Positions 1 through 7,400 of a stretch of 64,000 nt of DNA are shown here, in pieces. The translations under genes and the position numbers were made by a program. Position 1 is the first letter of the stretch. The number at the start of each line of letters is the position of its first letter. The notes under the pieces were generated by a model that was not told where the DNA came from, searched no databases, and was given only the letters and a program-made list of their open reading frames with translations. The DNA comes from Flammeovirgaceae bacterium (GTDB taxonomy: Bacteria; Bacteroidota; Bacteroidia; Cytophagales; Cyclobacteriaceae). The stretch spans positions 1-64,000 of the forward strand of contig JAJTGY010000029.1 in assembly GCA_021298015.1 (NCBI GenBank), given 5' to 3'.

Positions 1-14
1 CCTTGACATTCTTG

Positions 15-89
15 GAGCGGTGGCTACCTTTGCCTGTCGGGGAAGGAATGCAAAAACAACCCGACTGTCAGATCAAGTCTTAACTATTA
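15..89 (+). repeat. 75-bp dispersed repeat, copy 1
   Basis: This stretch matches 27873-27947 with 7 mismatches in 75 positions and no gaps. It contains TACCTTTG at 25-32, a Bacteroidota -7 element, with a TTG at 3-5 placed 19 bases upstream, so this copy has a plausible promoter. GTCGGG at 36-41 can pair with CCCGAC at 60-65. In the other copy two C-to-T changes in the right arm turn G-C pairs into G-U pairs, so the stem is retained as RNA. It could be the end of a small mobile element or a short RNA; nothing here decides. Confidence 0.7.
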
Positions 90-301
90 CACTTTTTATT
101 GGTTTTACTTTGGGCTGTCAATTTGGTGATAGTGCGTTAAGTTGACCCGTTACACCGCTACGTTCTGACGACCAAGCGTAAGCGATGGTAAGGGTGAGCC
201 CCGCTACCGCGGGGCGAAGTGCGCCAGCACCGAAGCCCTGAACAGCGCGGCCCTGGCGGCAAGCCAGGGATACGCCCAACTTTCAAATGCCTTTTGGAGT
301 T
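90..301. other. Non-coding gap
   Basis: I see no credible gene here. GAGCCCCGC and GCGGGGC near 195-213 form a short GC-rich hairpin. It lies downstream of the minus-strand SDR gene but has no clear T-run, so I do not call it a terminator. The right part (about 180-290) is clearly more GC-rich than the left. Confidence 0.4.
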
Positions 302-1159
302 TTACTTCCCCCGTGTTTTTTCAAGTACATCCCACATTTCCGGAGGGATTGATTCCAAGTGGCTGAACTCTCCCCCGTTTCTCAACCACTCTCCTCCATC
401 GATTGTAATTACTTCACCGTTTATGTAGCCGGAGTAATCGGAAAGCAGATAGGCTGCGAGGTTTGCCAACTCTTGATGATCGCCCACGCGCTTGAGTGGA
501 ATACGCTGTGCGGGATCAAATTTTTTCACCAAATCACCAGGTAACAGCCGACTCCACGCGCCTTCGGTTGGAAAAGGACCAGGTGCTATGGCATTGCTGC
601 GAATGTTGTATTTGGCCCACTCCACGGCCAACGAGCGCGTGAGCGCTAAGACGCCAGCTTTGCCGCATGCTGAGGGAACGACAAAGCCCGATCCCGTCCA
701 CGCGTAGGTGGTCACAATATTCAGAAACACCCCGTGTTGCTTTTTGGAAATCCAATTTTTTCCGGCCGCCAAAGTTGTGTAGTACGTGCCTTTCAAAACA
801 ATATCGACTACGATATCGAACGCGCGGTGGGAGAGGCGTTCAGTGGGGCTGATAAAATTGCCAGCCGCGTTGTTGACAACGCCATGAATAGCTCCGAATT
901 TTTCTTCGGCTGCGCGAATTACTTTTTCGATTTCCTCGTATTTACGAACATCGCACGTCACCGGCAGTACCCGGCCGCCTGTTTGTTCCTGTAGTTCTAG
1001 GGCAGCTTTTTGCAATACCTCAAGTTTGCGGCTGGTAATGACAAGATTGGCCCCAAGTTCAAGCAGATACTTGCCCATAGCCCGGCCAAGTCCGGTTCCG
1101 CCACCGGTAATGATGATTGTCTTGTTTTTAAAACAGTTTTCTCTCAACATTCCTGTCAT
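302..1159 (-). CDS. SDR-family oxidoreductase, 2,4-dienoyl-CoA reductase-like
   Basis: This is a 285-residue short-chain dehydrogenase/reductase. The cofactor motif TGGGTGLG is at residues 18-25 and NNAAGN at 96-101. The catalytic segment reads PSACGKAG (162-169, Lys167) instead of the usual YxxxK. That serine-lysine arrangement, followed by SLAVEW and IAPGPFPTEGA, is typical of 2,4-dienoyl-CoA reductases, which reduce dienoyl-CoA with NADPH during breakdown of unsaturated fatty acids. The start is taken as residue 1, but Met4 is possible. No other beta-oxidation gene is adjacent, so the substrate is inferred from the family only. Confidence 0.82.
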   Translation of the reverse strand: MTGMLRENCFKNKTIIITGGGTGLGRAMGKYLLELGANLVITSRKLEVLQKAALELQEQTGGRVLPVTCDVRKYEEIEKVIRAAEEKFGAIHGVVNNAAGNFISPTERLSHRAFDIVVDIVLKGTYYTTLAAGKNWISKKQHGVFLNIVTTYAWTGSGFVVPSACGKAGVLALTRSLAVEWAKYNIRSNAIAPGPFPTEGAWSRLLPGDLVKKFDPAQRIPLKRVGDHQELANLAAYLLSDYSGYINGEVITIDGGEWLRNGGEFSHLESIPPEMWDVLEKTRGK

Positions 1160-1200
1160 AACGATCTCAGTTTGGGTAGTTGAAAGTTACAAAAATGGAT

Positions 1201-1230
1201 TTGTACACCAATGTTTTATGGATAAATTTG
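1201..1230 (+). promoter_or_regulatory. Promoter of the OmpA lipoprotein gene
   Basis: TTG at 1201-1203, a 19-base spacer and TAAATTTG at 1223-1230 match the Bacteroidota promoter consensus. The ATG at 1251 lies 20 bases after the -7 element, which leaves a short leader. Confidence 0.65.
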
Positions 1231-1250
1231 TTCAATCATTTTTTCAACTT

Positions 1251-2195
1251 ATGAAGGCAATCATTTTTAGTATTTGTTTTTTGATACTTTCATCGTGTGT
1301 GGTGACTAAAAAAAAGTATGATGACCTACTGGCGCAAAAGGTGAAGACCGATGGCGATTTGGCGGATGTAACTAAACGGTTGGAAAAGGCTAATGCCGAG
1401 CTAACTGATTTATCGAGTGCCATCAAAAAGTTGAAGGAGGACACCGTGGAACTCAATGACCGATATCGGTCCACGGATCAAAAGCTGGCGTCTTTGAACC
1501 GGGAATATGATCAATTGAATTCCTACTACAAGAATCTGCTCAGCAACAGTGGAAAATTAAATCGTGAGTTGGCCCAGCAACGCGAAGATCTCTTGGCTAT
1601 GCAGGAGAGCTACCAAAAGACCCGCAGGATGAACGACTCGCTCAATACCAGCCTGGCTGATCGTGAAAAAAAAGTGCAGGAGTTAGAACGTATTCTTGCC
1701 AATAAAGACAAGGCTGTGCAAAATTTAAAAAATCGAGTGAGTAATGCTTTATTAGGTTTCAAAGAGAATGACCTGACCGTAAAAGTGAAGAATGGAAAGG
1801 TATACGTTTCCCTGGCTGAGCAATTGTTGTTTGGTTCGGGCAGTATTGAGGTTGATCAAAAAGGTGTTGCGGCCCTGCAGCAACTGGCGAAGGCTATTAA
1901 GGATCAGCGCGACATTCAGATCATGGTGGAAGGACACACCGATAATGTGCCCATAGGGAAGAAGTCGGCCTACATGCAGGACAACTGGGACTTGAGCGTT
2001 ATGCGCGCCACGTCTATTACCAAGATTCTGACGCAGGCCGGGGTTTCGCCTCGCCAGGTTACGGCTGCCGGAAAGGGTGAATTTTTACCGTTGGCAACCA
2101 ATGACAACGCGCAGAACCGCCAGAAGAACCGGAGGACGGAGATTATCATCACGCCCGATTTGGATGAGTTGTTCAAGATTTTAGAATCGAATTAA
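1251..2195 (+). CDS. OmpA-family lipoprotein with coiled coil
   Basis: The ATG at 1251 gives a 314-residue protein with a lipoprotein signal ending at LILSSC (Cys16). A longer open frame reaches back to 1026, but only this start places the signal peptide at the N-terminus and fits the promoter at 1201-1230. Residues of roughly 20-190 are charged and heptad-rich, consistent with a long coiled coil. The C-terminal part is an OmpA-like domain with VEGHTDN and NRRTEI, which binds peptidoglycan. The protein is probably an outer-membrane-anchored periplasmic tether. It overlaps the next gene through TAATG. Confidence 0.85.
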   Translation: MKAIIFSICFLILSSCVVTKKKYDDLLAQKVKTDGDLADVTKRLEKANAELTDLSSAIKKLKEDTVELNDRYRSTDQKLASLNREYDQLNSYYKNLLSNSGKLNRELAQQREDLLAMQESYQKTRRMNDSLNTSLADREKKVQELERILANKDKAVQNLKNRVSNALLGFKENDLTVKVKNGKVYVSLAEQLLFGSGSIEVDQKGVAALQQLAKAIKDQRDIQIMVEGHTDNVPIGKKSAYMQDNWDLSVMRATSITKILTQAGVSPRQVTAAGKGEFLPLATNDNAQNRQKNRRTEIIITPDLDELFKILESN

Positions 2196-2368
2196 TGGTA
2201 CGGCTGCTACCTCTTGTCTATGTTCTGGTTGTTGCGCTTGCGGTTTGGGACGTATTGCGGAGCGATCGTGATGCGGAGCGAAAAGCACTCTGGATACTAG
2301 CCATACTTGTATTGCCCGTGCTGGGCGCGTTATTTTGGTACGCGGTGAGCCGCAGGCTATTCAAGTGA
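2195..2368 (+). CDS. Small PLDc_N-type membrane protein (57 aa)
   Basis: The ATG overlaps the stop of the OmpA gene (TAATG), so the two are probably translationally coupled. The 57 residues contain two hydrophobic segments, about 4-20 and 32-50. The second contains LPVLGALFWY, the hallmark of the phospholipase D N-terminal transmembrane domain, here with no catalytic domain attached. Standalone PLDc_N proteins are common, and their role is unknown. Its 3' end overlaps the decayed gene on the other strand by 12 bp. Confidence 0.7.
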   Translation: MVRLLPLVYVLVVALAVWDVLRSDRDAERKALWILAILVLPVLGALFWYAVSRRLFK

Positions 2369-3000
2369 TTGTGGGTAAAGTCCCTTTCGGTCGGCTTGCT
2401 TCCAGTAATCATATTGCATGTAGCTTGCGGTTTCCAGTGCCACCTCTTTGCCCTACATTTTCTCAACAACGTGAAATGCCATATCGATGCCCGCTGACAC
2501 CCCGGCAGATGTGATGATTCTGCCATTGTCAGTGAACTTTTTTTCAGTTGCAACCCGGGTTTGCGGAGCTAGTTCGCGTAGTGTGTTAACAGCCAAAAAA
2601 TGAGTTGTTGCTTCGAGGCCATCCAATAGGCCGGTCCTCGCCAGAATCAGCGCTCCCGTACAAACAGATAATATCAGCTCTGCCTTTTCAGCGTGTGACT
2701 TAACCCAATTGAGCATCACCGGGTTGTGCATTTCTCTTCGCGATCCACAGGGAGTGCCATCGCTGTGATAGCCTCCACCACCCGGCATTAGAAAGAAATC
2801 GGGTGTCGGGTGATTGTGAAACGTAAAGGTAGGTGTTATCATCAGGTTATTTCGCGCGGCTATCCGGCTGTGCTTAGCAATCGTGAATACGTCCAAGGGC
2901 TGCCCGATTGCCCGCCTGCCGTTTACCGAAAATACTTCAAACGGGCCCGCAAAGTCCAGGACCTATACCTCGTTGAACAATACAATGGCAATTTTTTCAT
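2357..3000 (-). pseudogene. Decayed DJ-1/PfpI-family gene
   Basis: Read from 3000 down, the frame encodes a DJ-1/PfpI domain of the kind found in GATase1-like and AraC-type regulators: VLDFAGPFEVFSV, FFLMPGGGG, the nucleophile elbow SVCTGA, and TSAGVSAGIDMA. It is broken three times. The natural ATG (2998-3000) is one base out of frame at a run of six A. There is an in-frame TAG at 2963-2965 between NEV and VLDFAGP. A second in-frame TAG at 2453-2455 separates VVEKM from GKEVALETASYMQYDYW. Homology continues in frame across both stops, and the total of about 214 residues fits the family. It follows the amidohydrolase gene on the same strand. Confidence 0.8.
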
Positions 3001-3005
3001 GGTCA

Positions 3006-4412
3006 TCAATAACGAATCGGTTTACCGTCCAAATTCATGGTTTCCGTACGGTGGTGGTAGGCCACATCACCTGCGAGTATCACATCCTTGATCCCAAGAG
3101 AGAACTGATTGGGATTTGCCACCGTGGCACCTCCTCGAATCAAATCCTGATCGAAAATCACCAGATCGGCTATGGCTCCATTGGCTATTACACCTCGGTT
3201 GCGCAGCGCGGGATTGATAAGTTCAGTTGGTTGTTTGGTAACTTTGGTCAGAATGGTTTCCAAGCCAAGACCGGAATCGATGCCATACCGAACAGCGGTA
3301 GCAAAGCATCCGGCCCCACGGGGGTGATTGTTTGCCCGGGCTTCCTTCAGAATTCCTCCGTCCGACCCGATCAGGCAGAAATCGCGTTGCAAAGCCAACT
3401 TAACCGTTTTGTCCAGCGGCATGGTGCCTTCCGGGGTAGCCACCAGCAGGCCCGGTTGCTGGCGGTAGCGGGGAAAAGTTTGCGCTGTTATTCTTTCACC
3501 GGTCCCAACAATCGTAAGGTCTTCAAATGTAAGGTTGAACCGCTCCTGCCAGCCTGGGTCAAACCGTTTGCTTATCAGGTAGGTTGCCCAATAGCTGTAG
3601 GGATACACGCAACAGGTGATTGAAAGGCCGGATGTTCTTGCTTTTTCAATCATCTCAAGCGCCTTTTCCATTTGGTAGGTACCTCCTGTGGAGTGCAGGT
3701 GGTCTATGTGGATGTGGGCCCCGGATTCGCGGGCGAGTTGAATGGCCTCCTGAACTCCATCGAGTTCTTTTTCTTTTGACGAGTAGCGCAAATGGAGAAA
3801 CATGGGGCGCTTATACTTTTTTGCGAGCCGGGCATACGCCAGTAATTCCTCATAAGGTGTCGGCTGGTATTCGATACTATGGCAAACGGCCAACCCGCCT
3901 TCCTCCAGTCCTTGTTCCACTTTTTTTAACCGGCCGGTTAGGGAAGTCACCTGGTTGCGGATCATCATGACAAAAACGCCAACACCATAATTGACGTGGT
4001 GCGGCCGAGAATCCATGCCGGCATGGTACTGGGCCGGACTCGCGGCTCCTCCGTGCAATTGGAGTACTGTGGTGACACCATCTGTCAGTTTGTACTTTTC
4101 AAACGTGCGATACGTCTGCAACTGTTGACTTCCATTGTCGCCCAGGATATCGATGAATCCGGGTGCCACTACCAGCCCTCGGGCATCCACCGTATTGTCC
4201 GCGGCAGACTCTCCGGAGAGCAACCGAATCGTGTTATCCCGGTCAATCCCGATATTCAATTGTTTTAATATGCCATCGATGAATACTCGGCCGTTCTTGA
4301 TGATGAGTTTCAGCTGCCGATCTTGTCCCAGTACAACCCGGCTGCCGAACGCCAACGACATAGCAGCTAACGCGGATTGGGTAAGGGCTTTTCTGCGGGA
4401 AATTTTCTTCAT
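3006..4412 (-). CDS. Exported amidohydrolase, N-acyl-D-amino-acid deacylase-like
   Basis: The 468-residue protein starts at the ATG at 4412, which gives MKKISRRKAL, a twin-arginine signal with cleavage near VVLGQ. The amidohydrolase fold is supported by LVVAPGFID (80-88), FLHLRY (205-210), HIHIDHLHSTG (233-243), GSDG (349-352) and NNHPRGAGCF, all in D-aminoacylase order. The first metal motif, HxH directly after GFID, is missing; the protein reads GFIDILGDN. The metals held by the later histidines could still form a one-metal site, as in D-aminoacylase. It is divergent from the alpha-2-macroglobulin gene. The substrate is unknown. Confidence 0.75.
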   Translation of the reverse strand: MKKISRRKALTQSALAAMSLAFGSRVVLGQDRQLKLIIKNGRVFIDGILKQLNIGIDRDNTIRLLSGESAADNTVDARGLVVAPGFIDILGDNGSQQLQTYRTFEKYKLTDGVTTVLQLHGGAASPAQYHAGMDSRPHHVNYGVGVFVMMIRNQVTSLTGRLKKVEQGLEEGGLAVCHSIEYQPTPYEELLAYARLAKKYKRPMFLHLRYSSKEKELDGVQEAIQLARESGAHIHIDHLHSTGGTYQMEKALEMIEKARTSGLSITCCVYPYSYWATYLISKRFDPGWQERFNLTFEDLTIVGTGERITAQTFPRYRQQPGLLVATPEGTMPLDKTVKLALQRDFCLIGSDGGILKEARANNHPRGAGCFATAVRYGIDSGLGLETILTKVTKQPTELINPALRNRGVIANGAIADLVIFDQDLIRGGATVANPNQFSLGIKDVILAGDVAYHHRTETMNLDGKPIRY

Positions 4413-4493
4413 AAAAAAAGTCGACAATTGGCCACCGATTGGAAAGGGGAACGCCCGGAAAAATACTAACTTAAAGCCTCATCTGTTACATTT

Positions 4494-7400
4494 ATGAATA
4501 CCCTTACCTGGAAACGCCTGACCCTCATAGGGGGCGTGGTTGTTCTTGCTACGCTGGCTGTTTTTTACTTCACCTACCTGAAGGCCAGAACCGGCTCAAC
4601 CGTTACGATTAGCCAGGCTTTCGCTGAGTACGTTTCTTCTTACACGACCGGTACCATCCCCTCAGGTTCCACGATCCGGATCACGTTCATGCAAGACGTG
4701 ATCGACTCCGCGTTGGTAGGGCAGCAGGCGCCCCGCAAACTTTTTTCTTTTCAGCCGGCCATTGGGGGCAAAACATTTTGGAAGGATCAACGCACCGTTG
4801 AATTTCGGCCGGATGGTCGCTTTGTTTCCGGAGCCGCGTACGAGGTTACCTTCAGACTGGCTCCGCTGTTTGACAATCTGCCCCGCGAGTTACGTGAGTT
4901 GACTTATTTAGTTCACATTGTGCCGCAACATTTCGAAGTACTGGTCAATAACGTGAGGCCCTACGTAAAGACGGAACTTAAACGGCAACGCATTGATGGG
5001 TTACTGATTACCGCGGACTTTGCGGAATCAGCTGCGCTGGAACAGGGATTTTCGGCTTCGCAGGAGGGTGAGGCGCTGCGCGTTACGTGGACGCACAGTG
5101 GCGAGGGCCGACAACATCAGTTTGTAATTGAAGAAGTAGTCCGAAAAGAGACGGCCGGCAAAGTGAAGATCAAGATGGATGGCGCAGCTATTAATACTGC
5201 GCAAACGGAAGAAACGGAAATCGATGTTCCGGCCCTGGGGGATTTCAAGGTCGTCAATGTCCGTGTCGATCAGGGGGCAAGTCAGCATGTGGTAGTTCAG
5301 TTTTCAGACCCTTTGAATGAAAAGCAGAATCTGGCCGGATTGATTTCGATTTCGGGTTTGTCAGATCTCGATTATGAGGTGAGCGAAAATGAAGTACGTG
5401 TTTACCCACCTGTACGGCAGACCGGCACCAAGGTGCTGGTGCTGGAACAGGGTATTCGAAATATTCTTGACTATCGACTGCCGCAAGGCAGTGAGTTTGA
5501 ACTTTTGTTTGAGCAGTTGAAGCCTGCAGTTCGCTTCACCAGCCGCGGTAACATCTTGCCCTCCACAGACGGGCTGGTCTTACCTTTTGAGGCGGTGAAT
5601 CTAAAGTCGGTTGATATTGAAATTGTAAAGGTGTATGAGCGGAATGTCATTCAATTCCTTCAGGTCAATCAAATGGACGGTAACTACGAAATGCGCAGAG
5701 TGGCCAGACCTATGGCACGTCAATCTATTTCGCTGGAGAATGCCGGGGTGGCTGACCTGGGAAAGTGGAATCGGTTTACACTGGACCTGGCCAACTACAT
5801 CACCACTGAGCCAGGCGCCATCTACCAGGTTAAGATTTCGTTCCGAAAGTCTTACTCCGCCTATGCATGTGAGTCAAGTACGAGCGAGGACGAGCCGGTG
5901 GCCGATGACGAAGCCTGGGACCAGGCAGCCGAGGAAAGTTATTGGGATGGTTATGAGGACTACTATTATGCTCCCGGTTACCAATGGGACGAGCGCGACA
6001 ATCCTTGCCACGTGTCGTATTACACATCCAATCGGGCGATACGAAAAAATGTTTTGGCCAGCGACCTCGGTTTGATTGTCAAGCGAGGTGAAGATGGCCA
6101 GACGCATGTTTTTGTTACCGACCTCAAAACCACACAGTCTATCTCGGGCGTTCAAGTTGATTTGTTTGATTTTCAACAACAGAAACTTGCTTCGGCTACC
6201 ACGGGCAGCAATGGTCAGGCTGTTTTGCCCTCGCGCGAAAAGCCGTTTCTCATCGTGGCGCAACAGGGCACCCAGCGTGGTTATGTTAAGTTAGACGATG
6301 GTGAGTCCTTAAGCCTCTCCAACTTTGATGTGGGCGGTGCGAGTGTTCGCCAGGGTCTGAAAGGATTTTTGTATGGTGAGCGCGGTGTTTGGCGTCCGGG
6401 CGACTCGCTTTTCCTCACGTTCATTCTGGAGGATCGAAAAAAACTTCTGCCGCCTGCTCATCCCGTGGTTTTTGAGTTACAAAATCCACAGGGTCAGGTT
6501 GCCACCCGATTGGTTCGGTCGTCCTCCGAGAATGGGTTTTATTCGTTTGCTACCGCTACTGAGCCCGATGCGCCAACTGGCAATTGGCTCGCCAGAGTTA
6601 AGGTTGGCGGAACGGAATTCACGCAGACTGTCAAGATTGAGACCATCAAGCCAAACCGACTTAAAATTAATCTTGACTTCGGGGTAGATAAGCTCACTTC
6701 GGAGTCGAACAATATAAACGGTCGCCTGAGGGTAAATTGGTTACATGGTGCGCCTGGCAAAAATCTTAAGGCTCAGTTCGAAGCCGTACTGACAGATGCT
6801 GAGACAACATTTCCAGGGTATGACGGATACTCGTTTGAGAATCCGCTGGCGGATGCCTTCACCTCGGAAGCGCAATCCATTTTTGATGATGTAACGGATA
6901 GTAATGGTGAAGCTACGGTAAGCGCTTCATTGGAGACTGAGGGCCAACCAGCCGGTATGCTGAATGCGGTTATCCGGGGAAAGGTGTTTGAAGAGAGTGG
7001 TAACTTCAGCATTGATCGGTTCAGTATCCCTTACTATCCCTATTCCTCGTTCACAGGCATTCGGCTGCCGCAGGGCGACAAGGCGCGCGGCATGTTGTTG
7101 ACTGACACCACACATCAGGTGGATATCGCAACGGTGGATGCGAACGGAAGGCCGATATCGCGTGATGGGATTCAAATGAAGATTTACAAACTGCAATGGA
7201 GTTGGTGGTGGGATAATTCTGCGCAAACCAATTACATGGAAGACGGCTACACTGAGCCAGTGGCTGAAGGCACAACGCAAACGGTAAACGGAAAGGGTAT
7301 CTGGAAGTTCAAAATCAAATATCCCGAATGGGGTCGTTTTCTCGTGCAGGCCTACGACCCGGCAAGCGGTCATACCACAGGAAAAATTGTCTATATCGAT

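Noticed and set aside
195-213. Terminator for the SDR gene
   Set aside because: The hairpin is GC-rich but no T-run follows on the minus strand, and it lies nearly 90 bases after the stop.
2357-3000. TAG recoding as an amino acid
   Set aside because: TAG ends normal genes here (for example hslU at 23880 and the acyltransferase at 26363), and the same gene also has a frameshift. Decay is the simpler reading.
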